From Klebsiella quasivariicola (GTDB taxonomy: Bacteria; Pseudomonadota; Gammaproteobacteria; Enterobacterales; Enterobacteriaceae), in NCBI RefSeq assembly GCF_002269255.1, contig NZ_CP022823.1, forward strand, positions 2,604,001 to 2,668,000: DNA of 64,000 bases, given 5' to 3'. The first letter of the stretch is position 1; each line of letters begins with the position of its first letter. Shown one piece after another: positions 8,176-16,828 of this stretch. Under the pieces are notes generated by a model, which had not been told where the DNA came from, did no database searches, and saw only the letters and a program-made list of their open reading frames with translations. Position numbers and translations under genes: made by a program.

Positions 8176-9180
8176 GTGAAAAGCAAAAAGCCGACGCGGG
8201 CGCCGACGCTGGAGGATGTGGCTCGCAGCGCCGGGTTGTCGCCGATGACGGTCAGTCGGGCGCTGAATACACCCCAGCTGGTCAGGCCAAAAACGGTAGA
8301 GAAAGTGATGCAGGCGGTGCAGGCGACGGGCTATATCCCCAATGCGCTGGCCGGGGGGCTCGCCTCCAGGCGCAGCAAGCTGGTGGCGGTCGTGGTGCCG
8401 CAGATCAATAACAATATGTTTGTCGATACCATCCAGGCGCTAAGCGATACTCTGGCGGCGCGCGGCTACCATATGCTGCTGTGCGTGGCGGGCTATGACC
8501 GACAGACCGAAGCCGAGCTGGTCTCCACCTTACTGTCGCGGCGCCCCGATGGCGTGGTGTTAACCGGCATCCAGCATGCGCCGCTGTTAAAGAAAACGAT
8601 TCTTAACGCCGCCACGCCGGTGGTGGAAATCTGGGATCTCACCCCGACGCCGCTGGATATGCTGGTCGGTTTTTCCCATGAAAAAGTGGGCGAAACCATT
8701 GGCGAGTACGTGCTGGAGAAAGGCTATCGGCGTCCGGGTCTGCTGTGGGCGGGCGATGCGCGCGCGATGTTGCGTAAGCAGGGGCTCTGTGCCCGACTGG
8801 CTAAAAAAGGGCTGGACGATGCGCCTCAGGTTGAAGTGCCGCTCCCGGCGTCGCTGGCGCTGGGGCGGCGCGGTCTGGCTGAGCTGCTGGCCGCCGGCGA
8901 GTTTGATGTGATCATCTGCAGCTCAGATACCCTCGCCCAGGGGGCGATTATGGAAGCCGAAAGCCGGGGGCTACGCGTACCGCAGGATCTGGCGGTGATC
9001 GGATTTGGCGATCTGGATTTCGCCGCCAGCAATCGTCCGGCCATCACTACCGTCAGCGTCGACCGTCATGCCATCGGCGAACGGGCCGCTACGTTGCTGG
9101 CCGACCGTATCGAAGGGGGAGAAGAAAGCGGGTTGATTATAGATATCGGCTTTCAGCTGGTGGCGCGGGAATCGGCGTAG
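8176..9180 (+). CDS. LacI-family transcriptional regulator (GntR/IdnR-like)
   Basis: This 334-residue protein has a LacI helix-turn-helix near the N-terminus (TLEDVARSAGLSPMTVSRAL) and a hinge helix (ALAGGLASRRSK). A periplasmic-binding-like effector domain follows (VVPQINNNMF, VIICSSDTLAQGA, VIGFGDLDFA). The start is a GTG with GGGG 8 bases upstream. Its position, divergent from the talarate/galactarate dehydratase with two matching palindromes between, points to a hexarate- or aldonate-responsive repressor of that module. The effector is inferred. Confidence 0.88.
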   Translation: MKSKKPTRAPTLEDVARSAGLSPMTVSRALNTPQLVRPKTVEKVMQAVQATGYIPNALAGGLASRRSKLVAVVVPQINNNMFVDTIQALSDTLAARGYHMLLCVAGYDRQTEAELVSTLLSRRPDGVVLTGIQHAPLLKKTILNAATPVVEIWDLTPTPLDMLVGFSHEKVGETIGEYVLEKGYRRPGLLWAGDARAMLRKQGLCARLAKKGLDDAPQVEVPLPASLALGRRGLAELLAAGEFDVIICSSDTLAQGAIMEAESRGLRVPQDLAVIGFGDLDFAASNRPAITTVSVDRHAIGERAATLLADRIEGGEESGLIIDIGFQLVARESA

Positions 9181-9263
9181 CCCTGCTTTTTCAGGGCGCA
9201 ATATGCCGGGTGGGTGAGCGGCAATTTTCTGCCTACACTTAGGCTTTACCCTGGAGGCAGCCC

Positions 9264-9881
9264 ATGATAACCGTTTATGGCGTGCCGGGATGGGGCTCGA
9301 CGATTAGCGAGCTGATGCTCTCCCTGGCCGATATTCCCTACGAGGTGGTTGACGTCGAGGGCTTTGACCAGCCCGGCCCGGCGCGCGAGCGTCTGCGGCA
9401 GATTAACCCGCTGTGCCAGGTGCCCACCCTGCAGCTGGCCGACGGGAGCATCATGACTGAAACCGCCGCCATCGCGCTGATGATCCTCGACCAGCGTCCC
9501 GATCTAGCCCCCGCGCCAGGGACGCCGCAGCGTCAGCAGTTCCAGCGTCTGCTGGTCTGGCTGGTGGCCAACGTCTATCCTACCTTTACTTATGCCGATT
9601 ACCCGGAACGCTGGGCGCCCGCCGCCGCGGAGCAACTGGTGGAGAATTGTCGCCAGTACCGGAAAACTCTCTATCTCTGGTTCGAACAGCAGCTGGCCGC
9701 CGGGCCGTGGGCGCTGGGCGCGTCGGTAACGTTGCTGGATTGCTATATCGCGGCGATGTACAGCTGGGGGCCGCGGCAGACGTGGTTTAACGACCACACG
9801 CCAAAATTCGCCGCCGTCGCCCGGGCGGTCTGTCAGCGACCGGAGCTGGCCGCGGCGCTGCGCCGCAACAAGCTGATTTAA
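9264..9881 (+). CDS. glutathione S-transferase-like protein
   Basis: This 205-residue two-domain protein has a thioredoxin-fold N-terminal half (MITVYGVPGWGSTISELML and the cis-Pro VPTLQLADGSIMTETAAIA glutathione-binding motif at about residues 53-72). An all-helical C-terminal half follows, with the N-capping ALGASVTLLDCYIAAM motif. GGAGG lies 6-10 bases before the ATG. The N-terminal catalytic residue is not an obvious Tyr, Ser or Cys of a classical class, so the chemistry is uncertain. It stands as a single gene between the LacI regulator and pptA. Confidence 0.82.
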   Translation: MITVYGVPGWGSTISELMLSLADIPYEVVDVEGFDQPGPARERLRQINPLCQVPTLQLADGSIMTETAAIALMILDQRPDLAPAPGTPQRQQFQRLLVWLVANVYPTFTYADYPERWAPAAAEQLVENCRQYRKTLYLWFEQQLAAGPWALGASVTLLDCYIAAMYSWGPRQTWFNDHTPKFAAVARAVCQRPELAAALRRNKLI

Positions 9882-9951
9882 CGCACGTGATGCCAGCCAG
9901 AACGGCCATTCTGTGGTAGCGTTATGGCTCTGACCACAAGGAGTCTTTGCT

Positions 9952-10179
9952 ATGCCGCATGTAGATATTAAATGTTTTCCCCGTGAACTGACTGACGAAC
10001 AGAAAACCGAGCTGGCCGCCGACATCACTGAGGTGCTGATCCGCCATCTGAACAGCAAAGAGAGCGCCGTCAGCGTCGCGCTGACTCAGGTTGAGCCGGA
10101 GGCGTGGCAGGCGGTGTGGGACAGTGAGATCGCCCCGCAGATGGCGCAGTTGATTAAGAAACCGGGTTATAGCATGTAA
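9952..10179 (+). CDS. pptA: 4-oxalocrotonate tautomerase family protein PptA
   Basis: This 75-residue tautomerase matches E. coli PptA almost end to end (MPHVDIKCFPRELT start, IRHLNSK middle, LIKKPGYSM end). The catalytic Pro follows the initiator Met. The family catalyses enol-keto tautomerisation of phenylpyruvate-like compounds, although the physiological substrate in enterics is unknown. AAGGAG precedes the ATG. The gene is monocistronic and closes against a convergent hairpin. Confidence 0.93.
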   Translation: MPHVDIKCFPRELTDEQKTELAADITEVLIRHLNSKESAVSVALTQVEPEAWQAVWDSEIAPQMAQLIKKPGYSM

Positions 10180-10183
10180 TTGC

Positions 10184-10210
10184 CACTGGCGGGCGTGATG
10201 CCCGCCAGTG
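10184..10210. terminator. bidirectional terminator hairpin between pptA and the porin gene
   Basis: CACTGGCGGGC (10184-10194) and GCCCGCCAGTG (10200-10210) form a perfect 11-bp stem with a 5-base loop, placed between two convergent stop codons. There is no long T tract on either side. Confidence 0.7.
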
Positions 10211-10218
10211 ACGCTCGG

Positions 10219-11835
10219 TCAGAACCAAATCTCCGTCTGCACGCCGAAGTTCCATGTCCCGCCGGCGGTAAAGCCTTTGCTGCCGAAATCGTCATTTATC
10301 GCGTAGCGATCCAGGGCTTTATCCCAGTTCATCCAGGTGGCAAAGAAGCGGATTTCCGGCCGCGCTTTGATATCAAACACATCGCCCACTTTAAAAGTGG
10401 GGGCGAAGGTCAGCTTGTAGAAATCGCCGCGCACCGCCTGATACTGATAAACGTTGTCATTATAGCGATAGCTGCGCCCGTTCGGATTGAGATCCATATA
10501 CTGCCACGAGGCCTCATACAGCAGGGCGAAGTGGGCGGAGATCCCTTGCGATACCCGCAGGTTAAACGTCGCCCAGTCGTAGCGGTCGCCGTCGCGATAG
10601 CGGTCTTCGCTGTGTTGGGCTATCACCGACGGCGCCAGCTGCCAGTTTTTCCCCAGCGGCAGGATACCGTACGACGCAAAGCGCAGGGAGGCGGCATTCT
10701 CGGTCAGATCGCCATCGCTCCCCGGCTGACGCGCTTCGGCGCCCAGCCCGACGCCGTATTGCAGCGCACTTTCCGACACCCCCGGCGCCAGGCCGTAGAA
10801 CTGCTGTTTGTCGTGCAGGGCCAGCATCGCGTAGTAGCCGTTTTTGGCGGTGTTATCGCTGCGCAGCGCATAGCTTCCGGTAGTTGAAGTATTATCTTTC
10901 AGGTCATCGTTGCCCTGGGCGGTCATCACCGTGGTCATCAGCTGCCAGTTGCCATAAAAGTGGTTGGCGGTGAACAGCAGATTCTGGATGTCATTATCCG
11001 CGTAATTATCGCTGCCAAGGTCGCCGAAGTTACGTGCATACACCGAATAGTCGCCGCGCAGGCCGCTTCCCCAGTCGACATCATTGATCCCGCCGCCGGT
11101 ACCGCCGAGGAACATGATGTCGCTATCGGTAAAGTGGATATCGAAGTTATCCCGATCGAAGCGCTTGCCGGCCCAAATCGAGGCGCGTTTTAACGGTCCG
11201 GTGAACTCGGCGAAGTCGCCCATCTCGACGTACAGCTGACGAATGTTCAGATGGTGGCTGTCGTTGTCCTGAACCCACGGATCCGGGTTGGTGGCCCCGT
11301 CGGCGAGCATGGTCTTAAAGCGCGCCCAAGAGCCATCGTTGAAGGTGAGCTTTTTGCCAAAGCTCAGCTCAGCGTAATTATCTTTTTCGTTGCCGAGACG
11401 GCCGACGTGGGCATCGCCATTGAGGGAGCTGGCCGGGGAGACGCCTGGCCCGCCGCGGGCGCCTTTACCATGGCTGTTCACCAGCATGCCGGAACGGGCA
11501 TAGGCGTTAAAGGTAAAGCCGTCGTCCGGGGCGCGCTTCGCCAGCTGTTCACTCAGCTGCTGATTGGTGGCCTGCTGTTTTTGTTCGCGGGCCGTGGTCT
11601 GCTGGCTGAGGGCCTGCACCTGCTGCTCCGCCGCCGCGGCGCGCTGTTCGGCGGCGGCGGTTTGCTGTTCTGCCCGCTGCGCGCGGCGGCTGGCCTCGCT
11701 GGCCTGCTGTTCAGCGAGATTGAGGCGCGCTTCCAGCTGCGCCAGCCGTTGTTCCACGCTCAACCCGGCGGCGCTGACGCTGATGAGCGGAAAAAGGGCG
11801 CAGCAAATCGCTGCGCTAATCACAGAGATACGCAT
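10219..11835 (-). CDS. LamB/ScrY-type carbohydrate porin with N-terminal coiled coil
   Basis: This 538-residue outer-membrane protein has a signal peptide (first ~22 residues). A heptad-rich coiled-coil region follows (about residues 24-80, many AEQ repeats), as in the sucrose porin ScrY. The rest is a maltoporin-type beta barrel ending in FGVQTEIWF with the C-terminal Phe needed for barrel assembly. AAGGA precedes the ATG. It lies downstream of a GPH symporter and a GH78 enzyme on the same strand, so it probably admits the glycoside that those proteins use. It is longer than LamB (446 residues) because of the coiled coil. Confidence 0.88.
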   Translation of the reverse strand: MRISVISAAICCALFPLISVSAAGLSVEQRLAQLEARLNLAEQQASEASRRAQRAEQQTAAAEQRAAAAEQQVQALSQQTTAREQKQQATNQQLSEQLAKRAPDDGFTFNAYARSGMLVNSHGKGARGGPGVSPASSLNGDAHVGRLGNEKDNYAELSFGKKLTFNDGSWARFKTMLADGATNPDPWVQDNDSHHLNIRQLYVEMGDFAEFTGPLKRASIWAGKRFDRDNFDIHFTDSDIMFLGGTGGGINDVDWGSGLRGDYSVYARNFGDLGSDNYADNDIQNLLFTANHFYGNWQLMTTVMTAQGNDDLKDNTSTTGSYALRSDNTAKNGYYAMLALHDKQQFYGLAPGVSESALQYGVGLGAEARQPGSDGDLTENAASLRFASYGILPLGKNWQLAPSVIAQHSEDRYRDGDRYDWATFNLRVSQGISAHFALLYEASWQYMDLNPNGRSYRYNDNVYQYQAVRGDFYKLTFAPTFKVGDVFDIKARPEIRFFATWMNWDKALDRYAINDDFGSKGFTAGGTWNFGVQTEIWF

Positions 11836-11877
11836 AAAAGTCCTTAATTTATCCAGAGGTTAAATCAGCGGGGCGCC

Positions 11878-13260
11878 TTACATGGCGGGGGATTCTCCGG
11901 TGGTCGGGGCCGGGGCTGGCGTGGCGCCGCGTCCGGCATCAAGGTCGGCACGGATCTGCTCATACTGATCGTCGAGACGGTAGAAGCGGCCCATCCACAG
12001 CATCGAGGCGAGGATCAACAGCGCCGGAATGTACAAATAGCAGGCCTTGATGGCCAGCAGGGCGCTGTCGCTCTGCATCTGGTTGGCGATATAGCCGCCG
12101 GAGGAGAGCAGCACGCCGGTGATGGCGCCGGCGCCGGCCATCGCCACCTTGCCGAGAAAACCGTTTATCGAGGTCAGGATACCCGCGGTATTAATCCCGG
12201 TTTTCCACACGCCGTAATCCACCGGGTCGGCCTGCATCGAGAAATAGATAGCCGTGCGCTGACCGGCGCCAAGGGAGAGGATCACCGCTCCGACGATCAG
12301 TCCCAGGGCGTGAGCGCCAGACAGCATCATAATCCCCATCCCCAGCAGATTGACCGCGCTGGCCACCAGATAGACATGACGTTTTTTCATACGCCGGGCC
12401 AGCAGCGGGACGGTGAGGGTGCCGAGCAGGGGAACGAAGGTGGAGATCCCGGCGATAACCGCCGTCAGCTCGGTATTCCCGACGTAATAATGGAAGAAGT
12501 ACACCAGTGCCCCGGTCTGAAAGAAAAAGGCGCCCCACATCAGAAAGATATTGCTGGCGAAGACCCACCACGGACGATTAGCGCGCAGACTCACCCAGGC
12601 GCGTTTCAGGGTCATGCGCTCTCCGCTGAGCGTGATCTTTTCTTCAACGTTGCGAAAGCTCACCAGCAGGAAAAAGGTCGCCAGTACGCCAAAAATCACC
12701 GCGGTATAGAGGAATCCCTGCTGCTGGTTGCCCTTGCCCAGCGCACCGACCAGCGGCAGCGTAGCCACGGCGACAATGGTGGCGCCAAGGGAGCCCAGCA
12801 AAATGCGCACCGCCGACAGCGTTGTGCGTTCTGCGGAATCACTGGTTAAAAACGGCAGCATGGCGCAGAACGGAATGTTCACCAGGGTGTAGAGGAAGGA
12901 CAGACACAGATAGGTGACAAAGGCGTACAGCAGTTTGCCGGTGGTGCCGAAATCCGGCACATAAAAGGCCAGAATACACAGCAGGCCAAAAGGCAGGGCG
13001 CCGATCAGCAGCCAGGGACGGCAGCGCCCCCAGCGGGTGGCGGTATTGTCGATTACCAGCCCCATCAGCACGTCGGCCACGCCGTCCACCAGCCGGGTAA
13101 CCAGGAACATCAGGCCGACGTAATAGGCCGGGAGGCCCATCACGTCGGTGTAAAAGAACATCAGATACAGAGAGATCATCTGCCACACAAGGTTGCAGGA
13201 GAGATCGGCAATGCCATAGCCAAGGCGCTGCCGCCACAGGGTAAACGTTGTTTCTGCCAT
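11878..13260 (-). CDS. GPH-family glycoside:cation symporter (MelB/YicJ-like)
   Basis: This twelve-helix transporter of 460 residues belongs to the glycoside-pentoside-hexuronide:cation symporter family. Signature segments are GYGIADLSCNLVWQM in helix 1, the DVLMGLVIDNTATRWGRCRPW loop, and NIPFCAMLPFLTSDSAERT in the middle. The C-terminal tail is rich in Ala and Pro. It lies between the porin and the GH78 gene, 23 bases after the latter's stop. It most likely imports the small rhamnoside or rhamnose-containing disaccharide hydrolysed by that enzyme. Confidence 0.88.
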   Translation of the reverse strand: MAETTFTLWRQRLGYGIADLSCNLVWQMISLYLMFFYTDVMGLPAYYVGLMFLVTRLVDGVADVLMGLVIDNTATRWGRCRPWLLIGALPFGLLCILAFYVPDFGTTGKLLYAFVTYLCLSFLYTLVNIPFCAMLPFLTSDSAERTTLSAVRILLGSLGATIVAVATLPLVGALGKGNQQQGFLYTAVIFGVLATFFLLVSFRNVEEKITLSGERMTLKRAWVSLRANRPWWVFASNIFLMWGAFFFQTGALVYFFHYYVGNTELTAVIAGISTFVPLLGTLTVPLLARRMKKRHVYLVASAVNLLGMGIMMLSGAHALGLIVGAVILSLGAGQRTAIYFSMQADPVDYGVWKTGINTAGILTSINGFLGKVAMAGAGAITGVLLSSGGYIANQMQSDSALLAIKACYLYIPALLILASMLWMGRFYRLDDQYEQIRADLDAGRGATPAPAPTTGESPAM

Positions 13261-13283
13261 AAATCACTCGCTTATCGTTGTTG

Positions 13284-14852
13284 TTAAAGTCCGTACTGGC
13301 GAATAAACCAGGCCGGGGTACAGCTCCACGCATGGCAGTAACTGTTAATGAGCTTACTGCCATACGGGGAAAAGTCAGGATGCTGTGGGTCGAAAATTTC
13401 CCAAAAGGTGTCGGCGCCGTAGTCAACCATCGCTCCCCAGTAGGCTTTGATCTCTGCCACCGCCTCCTCGCGCAGATCGCACTGCAGCAGGGCGACAATG
13501 TGATGATGGCGCAGGTACGGGGTGTTCATGGCAATGGCCGGCGGCTGTTGCTGCAGGCGGCGCATCAGCGCCTGACGCTGCCCGGCGGTGCCAACCTCCG
13601 CCAGCACCAGCCAGATCTGCGACGCCCACGAGACCTGGCGCGCGGCGCCGCTGATAAACACCTGCCGCTCGCTATCCCACAGGTGGCGGAGGGCGGCCTC
13701 TTTCAGCTGCGCGAGCGTAGCGGTGTAGTCGGCTACCCGCTGCGGTTCAAAACGCTGCGCCAGCCAGAGGGCACGCTGCAGGCAGTAGATAAGCACCCCC
13801 TGCGCCGACGCCTGTTTATTCAGCTCTGCCTGCCAGTCGATAAATACCCACCAGTCATCGCTGTCGCGCACCAGACCCTGGGGATCGCAGCGGGTCAGCG
13901 CCAGCTCGATTTGCCGTCGCGCCGTGGGCCACAGTTCACGGGCGGTGTCCGTGTCGCCAGTGCTTTGCAGGTGGTTATAGAGCACGTCGACAAAAAACAA
14001 TGAATAATCAAACAGAAAGGTGTCATCGGCGCGCACCTCCGGCTGAACAAAGACATTGGCGGAAACCATGCCATCTTCCCGGGTATGGCCGGCAAACAGG
14101 TACAGGCAGCGGCGGACCAGATCGTGGTGGCCGAAGGTGACGTCGTTCACCTGTGCCTGCAGGCGCAGGTCGCCCAGCCACAGCCGCCGGTCGCGTTTCG
14201 GCCCATCCTCAAATACCTCCTGCATGCAGTTTTTCAGGGTGCGAACGGCAACGTCATCAATGGCTTTCAGCTGCGGATCGGCGATTTCCGCCAGCTGCGG
14301 ACTGCCGGCAGAGGTCACGGTGTCCAGGGCGATCTCATCGAACTGCAGACGAAACTTGCGCGACAGCGCTTTGACCTCCACCTTCAGGTAGCGCAGGCAG
14401 TAGCGACGCGGGAGAGCGACCCGGGCGGGCAGGACATCGAGCCACAGATCCTGCTGCTGCAACCAGCTGCTGCTCAGCCATCCCTGGTACTCACTGAACG
14501 GCTCACAGACTTCGCTCAGCGTCTCGCCGAAGGTGAAGTGCAGATGGGCCGGGGCATCCGGCGGGCTGCCGACGCTGCGGCAGCTGAACTGCAGGTAGCC
14601 AACAAAATGGCTGCCAAAATCAATAATGAAGCTGTCGCCGACGCGAAGCGGCTGCTGATAAAACTGCTCCGGCGTGCAGACGGTGTGTCCCCGCCAGCCG
14701 TTCAGCGCCGCCGGATCGGCGACGGCCTCGACGATGGCCTGCGGCATCTGGCGCTGGTGATGTAGCGCGGGCGTCAGGTCGGCCGCACGCTGTAAAAAGC
14801 GCGGATGGCGGATCATCGCCACGCTGGAGTTGTATTGAATTGCCTGTGACAT
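13284..14852 (-). CDS. GH78-like alpha-L-rhamnosidase, short intracellular form
   Basis: The 522-residue protein has a short beta-sandwich-like N-terminal part and an (alpha/alpha)6 catalytic region with the GH78 hallmark EDGPKRDRRLWLGDLR (about residues 217-232). Further acidic residues lie in DDWWVFIDWQAELN. There is no signal peptide, so it should act in the cytoplasm. GH78 enzymes are usually twice as long, and this compact form resembles the structurally characterised Klebsiella oxytoca enzyme. I chose the ATG at 14852 because GAGAGGAC lies 8 bases upstream. Neighbours suggest import and cleavage of plant rhamnosides. The exact linkage is unknown. Confidence 0.82.
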   Translation of the reverse strand: MSQAIQYNSSVAMIRHPRFLQRAADLTPALHHQRQMPQAIVEAVADPAALNGWRGHTVCTPEQFYQQPLRVGDSFIIDFGSHFVGYLQFSCRSVGSPPDAPAHLHFTFGETLSEVCEPFSEYQGWLSSSWLQQQDLWLDVLPARVALPRRYCLRYLKVEVKALSRKFRLQFDEIALDTVTSAGSPQLAEIADPQLKAIDDVAVRTLKNCMQEVFEDGPKRDRRLWLGDLRLQAQVNDVTFGHHDLVRRCLYLFAGHTREDGMVSANVFVQPEVRADDTFLFDYSLFFVDVLYNHLQSTGDTDTARELWPTARRQIELALTRCDPQGLVRDSDDWWVFIDWQAELNKQASAQGVLIYCLQRALWLAQRFEPQRVADYTATLAQLKEAALRHLWDSERQVFISGAARQVSWASQIWLVLAEVGTAGQRQALMRRLQQQPPAIAMNTPYLRHHHIVALLQCDLREEAVAEIKAYWGAMVDYGADTFWEIFDPQHPDFSPYGSKLINSYCHAWSCTPAWFIRQYGL

Positions 14853-15057
14853 ACTGCGTCCTCTCAATTAGGTTAGGCGCAGCATAGGCCGTCGTCCGGC
14901 GACGGCACCACTCTGGCAATGCCAAACCGTCAGTGAAAATGGCAGGAATAATGAGGTGGGGGCGCTGGCGATCACAAATCCGCACATCGGGCGCGTGGCG
15001 AGGGCCGGAATAGATTATCGTGCCCCTGCGCCATAAGGTTGTTCAGGATTTGCTGTA

Positions 15058-15882
15058 ATGATGACACTGACCGTTGAGTATTATTTCACCCATCCCCAGG
15101 ATAAGCTCGGCATGTACGCCAGCGATCCGGAGGATAATAGCCAGGAGCATGGCCATGAGTTTGCCGAACTGGTGATCGTCGAGGAGGGGCATGGACTACA
15201 CGTTATTAATGGCCGCCCGCTGTATATTCAGCAGGGCGATGTTTTTTACGTCCAGCCTGGCGATGTCCATTATTATGATGAGCTGGGGACGCTCAAGCTG
15301 ATTAATGTGTTAATTAACCCGGGGGTGAGCTTTCACTATTTACAGCAAATGGAGGGATTGCTGCGGCAATTATCGGCGCAGCGCGCCGCCTGCTATGGCT
15401 GGCTGGCCCCGGAGACCCGCAGCTATTGTCGGGAACTGGTGGAAAAGATATTTTCCCCGGCGCTGAGGGCGGCGGATAATACCCCGCTACGGGAGTCTCT
15501 CTTTTTTCAGCTGGTGACCACCATTCTTACTGCCGAGTCGGAAGCGGAATACAGCAGCACCCGCTATAAGCTGCATAAATTACTGACCTGGCTGCAGGAA
15601 CACTGTTTTGAAGATCATAACTGGCAGCAGCTGGCGGAGCAATTTCATCTCACCACCCGCACGGCGTTTCGCCATATTAAAGAGGCTACCGGCCTGACGC
15701 CGGATAATTATCTGAAACGTCTGCGGCTGGTCTCCGCGCGGGTCAAATTACGCGAAACGGAGATGACTATTACCGAAGTGGCTTATCTGTGCGGCTTTGC
15801 CAACAGTAATCACTTTACCACCCTGTATAAAAAAGTGTTTGGCCTCACGCCCAGCGCCGATCGCCGCCGCCCGCTGGGTTAA
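15058..15882 (+). CDS. AraC-family regulator with cupin sensor (RhaS/RhaR-like)
   Basis: This 274-residue regulator has a cupin effector domain in residues 1-100 (EHGHEFAELVIVEEGHG, YIQQGDVFYVQPGDVHYY). Two C-terminal helix-turn-helix motifs follow (WQQLAEQFHLTTRTAFRHIK and ITEVAYLCGFANSNHFTTLY). Tandem ATGs occur at 15058 and 15061 with AGGA upstream. It is divergent from the rhamnosidase-transporter-porin set and is most simply its activator. The resemblance to RhaS suggests rhamnose or a rhamnoside as the signal, which is inferred. Confidence 0.85.
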   Translation: MMTLTVEYYFTHPQDKLGMYASDPEDNSQEHGHEFAELVIVEEGHGLHVINGRPLYIQQGDVFYVQPGDVHYYDELGTLKLINVLINPGVSFHYLQQMEGLLRQLSAQRAACYGWLAPETRSYCRELVEKIFSPALRAADNTPLRESLFFQLVTTILTAESEAEYSSTRYKLHKLLTWLQEHCFEDHNWQQLAEQFHLTTRTAFRHIKEATGLTPDNYLKRLRLVSARVKLRETEMTITEVAYLCGFANSNHFTTLYKKVFGLTPSADRRRPLG

Positions 15883-15889
15883 AAAGGGG

Positions 15890-15928
15890 GCCGCAGGCCG
15901 GGCAGGGGGAAAACCTGCCGCCCGCGGC
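15890..15928. terminator. hairpin between convergent AraC and flavin-reductase genes
   Basis: GCCGC (15890-15894) faces GCGGC (15924-15928), and inside them GGCAGG pairs with CCTGCC around a purine-rich loop. It sits between two convergent stop codons. There is no T run, so strength is uncertain. Confidence 0.5.
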
Positions 15929-15937
15929 AAGTGACGC

Positions 15938-16519
15938 TTATTCGTCGAGGGAGTTTGCCCGCACATGACGGCCGCTGGCGACAAAATTGCCGGTGCCAAG
16001 ATGATGCAGGGTATTGAGCTTATCGTCGTCGAACTGCCAGCGTCCGGTGACGAACGCGCGCTCATCGGCGGCGGCAGACACCACCTCCCCGAACAGGGTG
16101 TCGTACTGGGTCTGGGCCGCCGTCGCCGGCAGCAGGCGGCACTCCATCCACGCCAGACACTTCTCTTCGATCAGCGGCAGCCCCAGCTCCGGACCGGTCA
16201 CCACCGGAATCCCCCAGGCATTGAATTTGTCCTCATCGCGGCCGCTGACGCTGCCGACGGCGTAGGTCCAGCTGGCGGCGGCGACGCCGGGAACCACAAT
16301 GCCGAAGGTGCCGTTGCGCTCGATGATCTCCCGCGTCCAGGTGCTTTTATCCACCACGATAGCCACCCGCGGCGGGGCGAACTCCACCGGCATTGACCAG
16401 GCGGCGGCCATAACGTTGCGCCGGTCGGACGGGGCGTCGTAGCTGGTGATCAAAATGGTCGGGCCGTGGTTGAGCAGGCGGCTGGCATACTGCAGTTCAA
16501 CGTGGCGAAAGCGGCTCAT
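15938..16519 (-). CDS. flavin reductase family protein (DIM6/NTAB, FMN-binding)
   Basis: This 193-residue FMN-binding split-barrel protein has the family pattern. GPTILITSYDAPSDRRNVMAA leads to AWSMPVEFAPPRVAIVVD, with WTREIIERNGTFGIVVP following. Such proteins supply reduced flavin to two-component monooxygenases or act as small flavoprotein oxidoreductases. I placed the start at 16519, where AAGGAAC lies 8 bases upstream. A longer frame to 16618 adds 33 residues that look unlike the family. It has no operon partner here. The nearest monooxygenase genes are at positions 1 and 46276. Confidence 0.85.
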   Translation of the reverse strand: MSRFRHVELQYASRLLNHGPTILITSYDAPSDRRNVMAAAWSMPVEFAPPRVAIVVDKSTWTREIIERNGTFGIVVPGVAAASWTYAVGSVSGRDEDKFNAWGIPVVTGPELGLPLIEEKCLAWMECRLLPATAAQTQYDTLFGEVVSAAADERAFVTGRWQFDDDKLNTLHHLGTGNFVASGRHVRANSLDE

Positions 16520-16828
16520 AGGTGTTCCTTGAATAATGGGTCGGTTGGCAGATAACACGTTATGCCGCAATGAAAATGTAATCAATACGTCATCACGTCT
16601 GACGAGAGTCGCCAGCACTCACTCCCAAAGAGATCGCACGGTGTTGGCTCCCCTGATGTTATCTCCGGCGAGCGTGCCCCGGCGGATACCGACCCGGTCT
16701 GGTACAGATGCTCACGACGCGGGCGCTGAGGCAGCGCCGCACGCGCGGTTAACGGCAAGCGCACAAAAAAGACGGTCAACGCGGAAAAATAGGCTATAAA
16801 TGTCGGACACCTACAGCTGGAGGCCTTG
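16520..16828. other. intergenic region between flavin reductase and nhoA
   Basis: This divergent region of 309 bases must hold both promoters. A TATAAA hexamer at 16795-16800 is a candidate -10 for nhoA. I saw no convincing -35, operator palindrome or small gene. Confidence 0.4.

Noticed and set aside
9181..9200. terminator after the LacI-type gene
   Set aside because: CCCTG/CAGGG gives only a 5-bp stem around six T-rich bases. It is too weak to report as a feature.
11251..11863. long plus-strand frames opposite the porin gene
   Set aside because: They mirror the Ala/Gln-rich coiled-coil coding region. They have no ribosome site and no family resemblance, while the porin has a signal peptide and C-terminal Phe.
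16519..16618. longer N-terminus for the flavin reductase
   Set aside because: The added residues do not match the family, and AAGGAAC is placed for the ATG at 16519.
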